This document shows positions 9,952 to 18,430 of a DNA stretch of 46,619 nt, piece after piece. Made by a program: the position numbers and the translations under genes. Below the pieces are notes generated by a model. It worked only from the letters and a program-made list of their open reading frames with translations. It made no database searches and was not told the origin of the DNA. Within the stretch, counting starts at the first letter, position 1. Each line of letters begins with the position of its first letter. The stretch lies in NCBI GenBank assembly GCA_017522345.1, contig JAFWZN010000046.1:1-46619 (forward strand), written 5' to 3'. The DNA is from Clostridia bacterium (GTDB lineage Bacteria > Bacillota > Clostridia > Christensenellales > Aristaeellaceae).

Positions 9952-11010
9952 CTATCTTCCGATTGCCGCCTTCAGATACTCGATACTTTGCTTCCGCTTG
10001 TCATTCAGCAGCTGATCGACCTTTTGATAATCGATCTCATCCTGCATATTTTCTAGTTCAAATACAAACCCATCGTCCATTGTGCGATCCGTAATCCCGC
10101 ACTCATTCAACAGAGCTGTGACCTTTTGAATCCGGCTCTTATTGGTGAGGTAAACCTTGAACGGCTTGTGATTCAGGATTGAAAATACCGCGCCATGAAA
10201 GGTTCCAGTAAAAACAAATACAGCATTCCTGAACATCCAAGTCCACTCAAACGGCGTCAGATTGACGGTTATATCGTCATATTCCTTGCAGCACTCTCCT
10301 GCGCCATATACAGCCATCCCGTGCGATCTTGCATACTGGAATATCTGATCTTTTATGCTGTGAGGAAGATGATCGCAATAGTAAAACAGAATGTATGGTT
10401 TCGACACATTCTTCAGTGCGTTTACGGGAATCGTTGTTAAAAATGTCGGATCCAGTACTTTTACAACCTCTTTATTCGTGATGCTTTGAATAAGTGCCTC
10501 CGTTTTTGTATCGCGTACAGATAATGATGAAAAGCGGTAGATGCCCTCCACCACATAGTCAGGGACGTCTCCACCTGAATTCCCGACGCTAGGCGCATAG
10601 GCGATGATTTTTTCGCAAGTCAATCCATGTCCGAACTTAATCTTATCTGTACTCTTCCAGTCCTGATAATTCCAAACCTCATCGCTACCAATGATGACTA
10701 CATCGTACTTTTGCCTGTTTACCTGTCCCGCAGTATAACACCTTGCCGATCGTTTCATGAATCTTTTTCGTACACGAACAAATGTAAGCGGAACACGGAT
10801 TTTTTTTAGCCAGCATGCGAGATTTTCCCTATCTTTATAATATCTAAACCAACCGCATGAATTAACCAAATATTGCCGGATATTTACGTAATTAATAATC
10901 TCTACTTCATCATCAGGATACTCCGCAGCCAAAGTTTCACGCAAGGCATATGCTTGTAGAAACGCTCCAAAGTTATTCACATAATGGTGTGTCAATATCC
11001 CGATTTTCAT
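9952..11010 (-). CDS. Polysaccharide pyruvyl transferase family protein
   Basis: The 352-residue protein starts KIGILTHHYVNNFGAFLQAY and contains VIIGSDEVWNYQ, IAYAPSVGN and FVFTGTFHGAVFSI, the landmarks of the polysaccharide pyruvyl transferase family (CsaB/WcaK type). These enzymes place a ketal pyruvate from phosphoenolpyruvate on a sugar, giving an acidic polymer. In some Firmicutes such pyruvylated polymers anchor SLH-domain surface proteins. I chose the ATG at 11010, seven bases after GGAG; that ribosome site lies inside the last codons of the upstream glycosyltransferase, whose stop is two bases before this ATG. Sugar target unknown. Confidence 0.87.
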   Translation of the reverse strand: MKIGILTHHYVNNFGAFLQAYALRETLAAEYPDDEVEIINYVNIRQYLVNSCGWFRYYKDRENLACWLKKIRVPLTFVRVRKRFMKRSARCYTAGQVNRQKYDVVIIGSDEVWNYQDWKSTDKIKFGHGLTCEKIIAYAPSVGNSGGDVPDYVVEGIYRFSSLSVRDTKTEALIQSITNKEVVKVLDPTFLTTIPVNALKNVSKPYILFYYCDHLPHSIKDQIFQYARSHGMAVYGAGECCKEYDDITVNLTPFEWTWMFRNAVFVFTGTFHGAVFSILNHKPFKVYLTNKSRIQKVTALLNECGITDRTMDDGFVFELENMQDEIDYQKVDQLLNDKRKQSIEYLKAAIGR

Positions 11011-11012
11011 AG

Positions 11013-12122
11013 CTACACTCCTGCCAATTTCATATACCACTCTTGAAGCTTTACTACCTCTGTCGAGATATCATAACCACTTTGAGCAATCAAATCTCGT
11101 ACATTTCCCCGCTGTATTTCCTTCTTTTTGTTCTGAATCGTAGTCACCCACGCTTCGATCCCTTCATCAATCCCTACAAAAACCGTTTTCTCAAGGATGC
11201 CTACTTCCCTAGTAATTGAATCTGAAAAAACACATGGCAAATCAGCAGCTTGAGCTTCAACACCAACCAACGGCAGTCCTTCCCAAATCGAAGGTAGAAC
11301 CATGACATCAAATGCTTGATACCATTCGTTGGTATTTTCAACATTTCCCATGAAGCTGATGCTATCCCTAATATTCATCTGGTCCGCTTTTTCTTCCATA
11401 GCTTCCTTCAGCTCGCCATCACCGAGCAAAACCAGATGCGCATTGGGTTCCCGTTCCTTCAAAGCAGCAAATATCTCAAGAAGATATTCATGGTTCTTTT
11501 GCGCCATGAACCTCCCTACATGACCGACGATGAACTTATCGGCTAACCCATTTCTTTTGCGGATTCTTTCCCTTACCTCTGCATTAAATAAAAACCGTTC
11601 AATTTCAATGGCATTGTTTACAATCACATAGTCCTGAGTCTGTACTATCTTTTCACCAAAGTAACAGCGAGCAGCTGCAATTCCACAGGAAAACCGTTGA
11701 TTAATATTGAGCGGCAATATTTTTTTACAAAGAATCTTCAGAGGTAGCTTCCAATCCTTCGTTATACTTGCACCGTGAGCATGAAATATACGCACAGGAA
11801 TCCGTGCTTTGCAGGCTGCAATCAGTGAAAAAAGGCCAAACGCTCCGTTATGCGCTTCTACTATCCTATATTCTGGATTCTCCCGAAATAATTTTTTCAT
11901 ATAAGCCTGATACTTAAAGAACTTCAGGGGATTCAATCCTGGTGTTCTGAAAATTCTTCCGCCCATCGATTCAATTTCTGCTTCATAGGCACCTAGCTTT
12001 TTTTTATTACACAGAAAATCAAATTGAACTTTCGTGCGATCTATATGTCGATAATAATTCATTAGCATGGTTTCAATACCACCGCGATCCATGTTACTAA
12101 CCGAATGCAATATGCGAATCAT
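11013..12122 (-). CDS. Family 4 glycosyltransferase
   Basis: This 369-residue GT-B enzyme begins MIRILHSVSNMDRGGIETML, with the glycine-rich acceptor-side loop. Its C-domain has GHVGRFMAQKNHEYLLEIF and LPSIWEGLPLVGVEAQA, the E-x7-E nucleotide-sugar motif of family 4. It resembles CapM/EpsF-type retaining glycosyltransferases. The start codon overlaps the previous stop by one base (TGATG). A TTG three bases earlier is a less likely start. It builds the repeat unit on undecaprenyl carrier at the inner membrane face; the sugar specificity is unknown. Confidence 0.9.
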   Translation of the reverse strand: MIRILHSVSNMDRGGIETMLMNYYRHIDRTKVQFDFLCNKKKLGAYEAEIESMGGRIFRTPGLNPLKFFKYQAYMKKLFRENPEYRIVEAHNGAFGLFSLIAACKARIPVRIFHAHGASITKDWKLPLKILCKKILPLNINQRFSCGIAAARCYFGEKIVQTQDYVIVNNAIEIERFLFNAEVRERIRKRNGLADKFIVGHVGRFMAQKNHEYLLEIFAALKEREPNAHLVLLGDGELKEAMEEKADQMNIRDSISFMGNVENTNEWYQAFDVMVLPSIWEGLPLVGVEAQAADLPCVFSDSITREVGILEKTVFVGIDEGIEAWVTTIQNKKKEIQRGNVRDLIAQSGYDISTEVVKLQEWYMKLAGV

Positions 12123-13243
12123 CAAGGTTCACCCCTGTATATATTTATCCATTCATCAACAACGTCATCCCAAGAAAATTTCTTTAATATATACTCTGCA
12201 GAATTCTCCCTATATTCTTTTACACATTCAGGATAGTCACACAGATACTGTAAATGCTGATACAGCTCTTCAACACTTCCTTTCTTAAAACTCACTCCGT
12301 GAGTCCCTATCACTTCCATACATCCCGAAATATCAGACACAAGACAACAATTTCCATAACTCATTGCTTCCATTAAGCTTAGTGGCATTCCTTCTCCATC
12401 AGACGGTAACACATATATATATGCATTACTATACAACTCTTCAAGCAATTCACCTTCGATGAAACCAGTAAAAACTATTCGTTTATTTTCCTTTGCTGAT
12501 CTCTGCAATAGTTTCATATACTCACTGCTGTCGGACGCTCCGCCAGCAATAACCAGCTTTTTGTCTGTTTGACACTGCTGATAAGCTTCTAATAAATATT
12601 CGATACCTTTTCCTTCGACTATTCTACCAAGGTATAAGACATACGAGTTCGAACTCAAACCGAATTTTGTAGTAATTTCTTTAGCAGTTCTCTTAGTTCC
12701 AGGTACAATCCCATTTGGAATTAATTTTGTGTTTCTCTTATACTTTTCCATAAAATACTTCTGCACCTGGCGATTTAGAACAACAATTTCATCCGCAAAC
12801 TTAGCCGCACACCATTCCCCGAAGAGAATATACGATCTGGCAAATCTTCCCCACTTCGGAAAAGCATGATCCAATCCATGAACAGTTACAATGCATCTTT
12901 TCCTAAACAATTTCGGTATCCAAATCATTGCACATGGACCTTCAGCATGAAAATGCACTACATCAAATCTCCCAAACGCACATGCTATTGCTGCAAAGAA
13001 AGAGGATATCATCGCTGCTAAACCCTTATAATCGATCGTTGGTACCCACTTGATTCTTACACCTTTCCATGTGCTTATACGCGATGTATCAAACTCTTTC
13101 CCGCTGACATGATGACCGCTTCGGTTATACACCGTTACCTCATGTCCGCGTTCAACCATGCGCACTGCCAGTTCTTCCACTACGATTTCCACGCCGCCTT
13201 CGCGGGATGGAATCCGCTTATGGCCCAACATCGCAATTCGCAT
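12122..13243 (-). CDS. Family 4 glycosyltransferase (early chain-building enzyme)
   Basis: The 373-residue GT-B protein begins MRIAMLGHKRIPSREGGVEI, a start typical of rhamnosyl/glucosyl family 4 transferases that follow the first phosphosugar transferase in EPS operons. The C-domain shows YVLYLGRIVEGKGIEYLLEA and LPSDGEGMPLSLMEAMSYG (E-x7-E). I placed the start at 13243 because AAAGGAG lies ten bases upstream and the fold begins there, although the frame is open further up. Its likely role is adding the second sugar. Its codon use is clearly more A+T-rich than that of the preceding sugar transferase. Confidence 0.9.
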   Translation of the reverse strand: MRIAMLGHKRIPSREGGVEIVVEELAVRMVERGHEVTVYNRSGHHVSGKEFDTSRISTWKGVRIKWVPTIDYKGLAAMISSFFAAIACAFGRFDVVHFHAEGPCAMIWIPKLFRKRCIVTVHGLDHAFPKWGRFARSYILFGEWCAAKFADEIVVLNRQVQKYFMEKYKRNTKLIPNGIVPGTKRTAKEITTKFGLSSNSYVLYLGRIVEGKGIEYLLEAYQQCQTDKKLVIAGGASDSSEYMKLLQRSAKENKRIVFTGFIEGELLEELYSNAYIYVLPSDGEGMPLSLMEAMSYGNCCLVSDISGCMEVIGTHGVSFKKGSVEELYQHLQYLCDYPECVKEYRENSAEYILKKFSWDDVVDEWINIYRGEP

Positions 13244-13263
13244 CTCTTCCGTTCTCCTTTTGT

Positions 13264-13998
13264 TTACTCGCCGTCCATCCCAAATACCACGCCGATGGTT
13301 TTGAAGATAATTTTCCAGTCGGTGATAAAGCTGCGTTCCTGTATGTACTTCACATCCAGCTCCATCCACTCTTCAAACGACAGCTCATTGCGGTGAGGCT
13401 GAATCTGCCAGTAACATGTAAGACCGGGCTGAATGATCAGACGCTGGCGGTCGTACTCGTCGTACTGTTCTACCTCGCGCGGGAGCGCGGGACGCGGACC
13501 GACGATGCTCATGTCGCCTTTTAAGATATTGATCAGCTGGGGCAATTCATCCAGGCCGCTCTTGCGCAAAAATCGTCCGACTCTCGTAATTCGCGGATCA
13601 TTCTTGATCTTGAACACCGGGCCATCCATTTCGTTTCTGGAAAGCAGTTCATCAAGGCGCATCTCAGCATTCGGCACCATTGTTCTGAATTTACGGAATT
13701 TGAATGGAACGCCCTTGCGCCCGACTCGAATCTGCGTGAAAATGGGGCTTGCGCCTGGGCTGTCGATGTACACAATCAACGCAATCAGCAGCATAAGCGG
13801 CCACAGAACCATAAGAGCGATGAGCGACAGGATAATGTCCTGCGTACGCCGCCCTACCCAATACCAGCGATCGTCGTGGTAGATTTTATCGCTGTCGATG
13901 TACGCTTCTGCTTTGAATGGCTTTTGAACAGCCGCGCTGTCATTTAAAGGTACATCCACCACCGTTTGCTCACCCTTCTTAAACTCTCGCGCTTCCAT
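13264..13998 (-). CDS. Undecaprenyl-phosphate phosphosugar transferase (initiating glycosyltransferase)
   Basis: The 244-residue protein is a bacterial sugar transferase (PF02397 type). It has one membrane segment (about residues 50-75, ILSLIALMVLWPLMLLIALI), then FKFRKFRTM, KSGLDELPQLINILKGDMS and IVGPRPALP, the conserved catalytic-core motifs. It moves sugar-1-phosphate to undecaprenyl phosphate, the first step of repeat-unit synthesis. The length matches the short monotopic form without the extra N-terminal membrane bundle. The ATG at 13998 is eight bases after GAGGTG; an earlier ATG at 14022 lacks a ribosome site. It is the first gene of the operon running leftward. Confidence 0.92.
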   Translation of the reverse strand: MEAREFKKGEQTVVDVPLNDSAAVQKPFKAEAYIDSDKIYHDDRWYWVGRRTQDIILSLIALMVLWPLMLLIALIVYIDSPGASPIFTQIRVGRKGVPFKFRKFRTMVPNAEMRLDELLSRNEMDGPVFKIKNDPRITRVGRFLRKSGLDELPQLINILKGDMSIVGPRPALPREVEQYDEYDRQRLIIQPGLTCYWQIQPHRNELSFEEWMELDVKYIQERSFITDWKIIFKTIGVVFGMDGE

Positions 13999-14268
13999 TC
14001 GTATCACACCTCGATATTTCATCCAAGGGATTTCGCCCCTAATGATGTAACATTTGTAAAAAATATATCGTAACGCATGCGCAGCCGAGCTGTATTAACA
14101 CAACGGCCATATCCTAAAACGCTTCGCCGAAAAAGCTTCGTTCATACCTGTCCGATACGAAAAACACAAACCGATCGCGAACATATAGCGTTTTCCAACA
14201 AACGCCGCGTTAGAACACTCTGTTTCTTTGTGCTCTCTTCATAACATTTTCATCCACCGAATATTTCG

Positions 14269-14300
14269 AGTTTTATAAAGTGACTATCATTTATAAAACT
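14269..14300. promoter_or_regulatory. Perfect 11-bp inverted repeat, candidate operator
   Basis: AGTTTTATAAA, ten bases, TTTATAAAACT. The dyad centre lies about 285 bases before the first polysaccharide gene and next to a possible -10 (TATAGT read leftward). It is A+T-rich and has no T-run after it, so it looks like a protein-binding site rather than a terminator. A recombinase core site is an alternative. Confidence 0.5.
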
Positions 14301-14326
14301 ATACATTTTTCATAAAAATTTCGGAC

Positions 14327-14397
14327 AAAAAACAGTGTGCCGTGATCGTTCTCATTCGGAGGAATTCCCCCGGTTGATGGAAAGAATCACGGCACAC
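14327..14397 (-). terminator. Long-stem terminator of the recombinase operon
   Basis: Read leftward, a perfect 12-bp stem (GTGTGCCGTGAT / ATCACGGCACAC, arms 14386-14397 and 14335-14346) encloses 39 bases that hold an inner GGAATTCC-centred hairpin. Six Ts follow (14332-14327). It lies 28 bases beyond the last recombinase. The large two-part loop is unusual for a simple terminator. Confidence 0.7.
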
Positions 14398-14424
14398 AGC
14401 CTTCTATATTTCAAATACCTGTAT

Positions 14425-15681
14425 TTACGCTACTTTCTTTTTTACGCCAATCACCCGGATCCCCTCCTTTCCGATCAGCACCTTGGATACATGCGCCAAA
14501 ACGATCTCTTCGGTAGGCTCGCGTCCCAAATATTCGGCAATTGCGTTTAAGATATCCGTTTCCCGCACAATGGGCGACCTACAACCAAGAGCGATACCCG
14601 CTTTACTATCGTCCTTGTTTTTCCGTCTCCTGCCTTTGCATTTCCACACCTTCTCGCTCCCAGATATCTGCACAGAGCGAAATCCCGTCTTTGGGGGTTC
14701 ATGGACGCATCTGCGTTGATATGCCATCCCGCATTCTGCACAAAACACCAAGCCGGCAAGGTAATGGCTGTCGCGACGCTTGCGCAGACCTCCGTTATCC
14801 GTCCGAAGCGCATTTTGCCTTTCCTGCACTTTTCGCCATGTCTCTCTGTCAATCAATCCTGTATGACTGTCCTTCAGATACCGGCTTTTCTTTTCCAATG
14901 ACTCATCCGGCCTTTTGGTCAGATAGTTCTTCGGATGCTTTTTCTGCAAGAGTCTGTCGCCCACATAGACTTCATTTTTCAAAATGTAGCTTATTTGAGC
15001 AGCGGCCAACGGCCTATTGCTGCGCAGGCAGTGTCCGCCCGCCTCATTGACCATCGCCGCAATCTGGGAAATGCTCTTCCCCTCTGCGTAAAGTCTGAAA
15101 ATCATCTGTACCATCCATGCGTCTTTATTGGGTATCGGTCTTCCGTTTTCATCCGCATCGTAGCCAAGTATTTGGTTGTTTCCCAATTTATATTCTCCCC
15201 GTTCATATCTCCGACGGATTGCCCAGCGGTGGTTTTCGCTGTTGGAACGGCTTTCATCCTGCGCAATCGCAGCCATAAGGGATAGTATCATCGATGTACC
15301 CGGCGCGGTGGATTCAAGTTTCTCACGCTCAAAGTATATCGTCACGCCGCACTTGCGAAGCCGCTCAATATACTCCCGGCAGTCCACTACATTTCTGGAA
15401 AATCGAGAAATAGACTTGACCAGAATGTACTGTATTGCGCCGGCTTCTGCGTCTGAAATCATCTGCCGGAATCCTTCCCGTCTGTCGCTTGTGCCGCTTT
15501 TCTCGTCAGCGTAGATTCCGGCATATTCCCATTTCGGATTCGCACGAATCATTCGCTCATAGGTTCTGACCTGCGTCTCAAAGCTCTCTTCCTGCTCCGC
15601 TTTGTCTGTGCTGACACGGCAATAGGCGGCAACTTTGATCTTCTTCTGATTTGTTTTTCGTTCAATTTTTCGTATTTTCAT
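14425..15681 (-). CDS. Large serine recombinase, third of trio
   Basis: The 418-residue protein has an N-terminal resolvase domain with YCRVST (catalytic Ser24), ISRFSRNVVDCREYIE and AAIAQDESRSNSENHRWAI. A recombinase domain (LGYDADENGRPIPN, YVGDRLLQKKH) follows, then a zinc ribbon (FCAECGMAY...WKC...GCRS, about residues 305-370). It would cut and join DNA at att-type sites through a Ser-DNA link. The ATG at 15681 is eight bases after GAGGGG; TTG at 15696 is less likely. It starts 36 bases after the second recombinase and is last in the operon. The substrate site is unknown. Such genes move integrative elements or phages, or invert promoters. Confidence 0.92.
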   Translation of the reverse strand: MKIRKIERKTNQKKIKVAAYCRVSTDKAEQEESFETQVRTYERMIRANPKWEYAGIYADEKSGTSDRREGFRQMISDAEAGAIQYILVKSISRFSRNVVDCREYIERLRKCGVTIYFEREKLESTAPGTSMILSLMAAIAQDESRSNSENHRWAIRRRYERGEYKLGNNQILGYDADENGRPIPNKDAWMVQMIFRLYAEGKSISQIAAMVNEAGGHCLRSNRPLAAAQISYILKNEVYVGDRLLQKKHPKNYLTKRPDESLEKKSRYLKDSHTGLIDRETWRKVQERQNALRTDNGGLRKRRDSHYLAGLVFCAECGMAYQRRCVHEPPKTGFRSVQISGSEKVWKCKGRRRKNKDDSKAGIALGCRSPIVRETDILNAIAEYLGREPTEEIVLAHVSKVLIGKEGIRVIGVKKKVA

Positions 15682-15717
15682 CGCGCATCCCCTCAAACCG
15701 GTCCAATCAAATAAACT

Positions 15718-17154
15718 TCAATCATTCTGCTTGCGTTCCCCGGCATTCCTCCGCATATCCGCTAAATATACCGGGTCATGCCTGTGCGTTACAATCGCCA
15801 TGATTGCAGACGTTTTTAATCCGCATTTCCAATGAACCGTCAGCGCATATTCTTTGCCAAAGGTAATGCGCTCTACCAGCTCGTCCAGCCACCAGAAGTC
15901 CACCCTATGGAAAACCAAGTGTTTTCTTTTAATACTGATAAACATCTGGGCTTCTTCTGCATATTTGCCCACAGCCAGCTCCTTTATCCTATTCATATCC
16001 GCCTGCTTATACGCTTCCAACACCGCCTTATCCACATACTTGCCCATCACAACATACTGCTCGCAGCCGCCTTCTCTGTCGCAGTGCCATGCTATACAGC
16101 TTGTGTTCGTCGCTATCGCATGCTGCTGCATCCGCTTTCCGCATACAGGACATACCAGCAGATCGCTGTACGGATACTGGCTCGTCTTCCCACGCCGACT
16201 CTTCATCCATGCGATCTTCTGGCATCGTTCATACTGCTTTCGCTCAATGATGGGAATGTGGTGATCCCTCATGTAGAATTGCGGCAGAACGCGATCCCGG
16301 TTTTGGGCTTCTCTGTGTGTCATGTGGTCGACGGTGTATTTTTTCTGCATGAGCACATCACCCACGTATTTTTCATTGTTTAGAATCACATGGATATGAG
16401 AAGCATCCCAGTTCATACAGGTAGCTGAGGCCCGGTTCTCTTCCATCATTCTCTGGGCGATCGCCTTCATGGAGTACCTTCCGGTCTCATACAGGTCAAA
16501 AATGCGGCGAATCGTTGCGGCCTCAGTGGGCTCGACGACGTAATTGCGCGCTTCATCAAAGCGATAGCCGAACACGGTGGTGTGCTTTTCCTGTCCCGCT
16601 TCAAACCGCTTGCGGATGCCCCACTTGGCGTTTTCCGAAAGCGACCGGCTTTCTTCCTGAGCAAAGGCTGCAAGAATGGTCAGCAGCATCTCCGAAAAAG
16701 CCGATCCGGTATCAATATTTTCTTTTTCAAAAAAGATCTGCGTTCCGTATTTCTGAAGCTCGCGAACATAGGTCAGACACTCCAGCGTATTGCGGGCAAA
16801 GCGGGAAATGGACTTGGTGATGATATAGTCCAGTTTTCCGTCCCTGCTGTCCTGCACCATCCGCTGGAATTCCTTTCTCCTGCGAACGCTGCCGCCGGAG
16901 ATCCCTTCATCTGCATATATATCAACCAATTCCCAACCAACATGCCGCTCAATCTGATCTTTAAAGGAGGTCATCTGAAGCTCCAGGCTGCTCTGCTGTT
17001 CATCCATGTCCGTGCTGACGCGGCAGTATGCGCCCACATGAATGATCTTTTTGGTCTTCGCCGGTGTATTTCCCCTGACGGTAAGGCTATCCGCGTTTAT
17101 TGGCGCCGGAATAGCGCTTTCCAGGCGCTGGACTGCTGTTGTATTCTGACTCAT
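15718..17154 (-). CDS. Large serine recombinase, second of trio
   Basis: The 478-residue protein is the longest of the trio. It has a resolvase domain with YCRVST (Ser47), GISGGSVRRRKEFQRM, ISRFARNTLECLTYVREL and AAFAQEESRSLSENAKWGI. A recombinase domain (FGYRFDEARN, YVGDVLMQKKYT) follows, then a zinc ribbon (CPVCGKRM...WHCDREGGC, about 335-365) and a helical C-terminus. An extra N-terminal tail of about 35 residues precedes the fold. Its ATG overlaps the stop of the first recombinase (ATGA), so the two are translationally coupled and probably made in fixed ratio. Confidence 0.92.
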   Translation of the reverse strand: MSQNTTAVQRLESAIPAPINADSLTVRGNTPAKTKKIIHVGAYCRVSTDMDEQQSSLELQMTSFKDQIERHVGWELVDIYADEGISGGSVRRRKEFQRMVQDSRDGKLDYIITKSISRFARNTLECLTYVRELQKYGTQIFFEKENIDTGSAFSEMLLTILAAFAQEESRSLSENAKWGIRKRFEAGQEKHTTVFGYRFDEARNYVVEPTEAATIRRIFDLYETGRYSMKAIAQRMMEENRASATCMNWDASHIHVILNNEKYVGDVLMQKKYTVDHMTHREAQNRDRVLPQFYMRDHHIPIIERKQYERCQKIAWMKSRRGKTSQYPYSDLLVCPVCGKRMQQHAIATNTSCIAWHCDREGGCEQYVVMGKYVDKAVLEAYKQADMNRIKELAVGKYAEEAQMFISIKRKHLVFHRVDFWWLDELVERITFGKEYALTVHWKCGLKTSAIMAIVTHRHDPVYLADMRRNAGERKQND

Positions 17155-18155
17155 GCAATCCCTCCGTTCATATTTTCCTCATGCCAACCCATGCAGCGCC
17201 AGTTTTCCACATTCTGATCAATCACATCCAAAAGAAAATCTTTTTCCTCCGCCGTAAAATTGACCCTGTCTGATCGCAGAAGCCCTCTTTCGACCAGTTC
17301 TTTGACCCGTTCGTGTATCTCTCTGCTGACAATGGGTTCGTGGTGCTCCTCAATGTAATATTGATCGCGTTCGCCGTTGTTTCTGACCTGCGTGTTGACG
17401 TCGGGTTTATAGCTCTTGTTGGTCAATACGTCGCCGATATACGCCTCATGGGTCAGCATATAGACCATCCGCTGGTGGCTCCATGGGCGTTCAATCCCCG
17501 CCTCTTTATCCATCTGTCTTAAACCTGCAAGAATGTCAACGTAACGGCAGCCCTCATTGGCTCTGGCATAAGCATAACGGACCCGTCGCGCTTCTTCTTC
17601 ATGAATATACCATTGATTCGTTTCGGCGTCCCTGCGGTATCCATAAGGCGCCTTGCTGAAAGGATCGCCTGCGGCGTTTCGCCTTTCATGCGACCAGCGC
17701 AAATTTTGCGAAATGCTGACGCTCTCTTCTTCAGCTACCGTCGCCAGAACATTAAGCAGCAGTTCGGATTTCACGTCCAGCGTATTGATCGATTCCTTTT
17801 CAAACACAACGGGAATCCTCAGCTCCTGCAGTCTGCGGATGGTGCGGATGCAGTCAGGCAGGTTTCGGGCAAAGCGGGATATGGATTTTGTGAGAATCAT
17901 ATCAATCCTTCCCTCCTCGCAGTCCTGAAGCATCCGGCGGAACTGCGGCCTTTTCAACATAGATCGTCCCGACGCGCCATGGTCGCCATATATTTCGACC
18001 AGTTCATAGTCTGGATTTGCACTGATTCGCCGGATGTAGTAATCCTTCTGCGTTTCGTAGGAAGCGTCCTGATTCTCCATAAGCGTGCTTACGCGGCAGT
18101 ATGCGGCAACTCGTATTTTTCTGTCCTTCTTTATTCTCTCCTGTGTTTCTTTCAT
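17151..18155 (-). CDS. Serine recombinase, first of trio, lacks zinc ribbon
   Basis: The 334-residue protein has an intact resolvase domain: YCRVST (Ser23), GASGRSMLKRPQFRRML, ISRFARNLPDCIRTIRRL and ATVAEEESVSISQNLRW. A recombinase domain (YGYRRDAETNQ, YIGDVLTNKSYK) follows, but the protein stops soon after. It has no CxxC...C zinc ribbon and no long coiled coil, unlike its two neighbours. In large serine recombinases those parts bind att sites and control direction, so this one may work only together with the others; that is inference. The start at 18155 is set by AGGAGG seven bases upstream; the open frame further up has no ribosome site. It ends in an ATGA overlap. Confidence 0.9.
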   Translation of the reverse strand: MKETQERIKKDRKIRVAAYCRVSTLMENQDASYETQKDYYIRRISANPDYELVEIYGDHGASGRSMLKRPQFRRMLQDCEEGRIDMILTKSISRFARNLPDCIRTIRRLQELRIPVVFEKESINTLDVKSELLLNVLATVAEEESVSISQNLRWSHERRNAAGDPFSKAPYGYRRDAETNQWYIHEEEARRVRYAYARANEGCRYVDILAGLRQMDKEAGIERPWSHQRMVYMLTHEAYIGDVLTNKSYKPDVNTQVRNNGERDQYYIEEHHEPIVSREIHERVKELVERGLLRSDRVNFTAEEKDFLLDVIDQNVENWRCMGWHEENMNGGIA

Positions 18156-18378
18156 ATGCTTACCTCCTCCGAATTTGATGCATCCTGCACATAGTAAGTC
18201 TATCATATAAAGGAACATTTGTCGGATTCGCAGCGAAGACAGCAGGCTTGCCGCCGTCTACTATTTATGCTTTCTTCACCCTTGCATTCAATACAAGGGC
18301 GCGCGCTTTCTTCGTTGCCATGCCCGTCCTTTCAGCCTGACGAAGCAGGCAGGCGCAAGCTTCAATTGCAGGTAAATG

Positions 18379-18405
18379 AAAAACGTCCAGCGAAACGCTG
18401 AACGT
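18379..18405 (-). terminator. Rho-independent terminator
   Basis: Read leftward, ACGTTCAGCG, loop TTT, CGCTGGACGT make a 10-bp stem with one G-T pair, followed by five Ts. It ends transcripts coming from divIC or from the small frame at 18431-18601, and insulates the recombinase operon. Confidence 0.8.
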
Positions 18406-18430
18406 CCAAGTCATCCAAAAAGAACCTTTT

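Larger units (their letters stand above)
13999..14424. other. 426-bp gap between recombinases and polysaccharide operon
   Basis: No gene is visible here. The gap holds the recombinase operon terminator (14327-14397), an 11-bp dyad (14269-14300) and about 270 bases that would form a long untranslated leader of the polysaccharide operon. On the minus strand a weak promoter can be proposed: TTGTCC, 19 bases, TATAGT, just overlapping the dyad. No recognised riboswitch was seen in the leader. Confidence 0.5.

Noticed and set aside
14335..14397. Invertible promoter flanked by 12-bp inverted repeats
   Set aside because: Only 39 bases lie between the arms and no promoter is inside. Six Ts after the stem explain it better as a terminator.
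14425..18155. A prophage or integrative conjugative element around the recombinases
   Set aside because: No phage structural, relaxase, coupling protein or replication genes are present on either side in the window.
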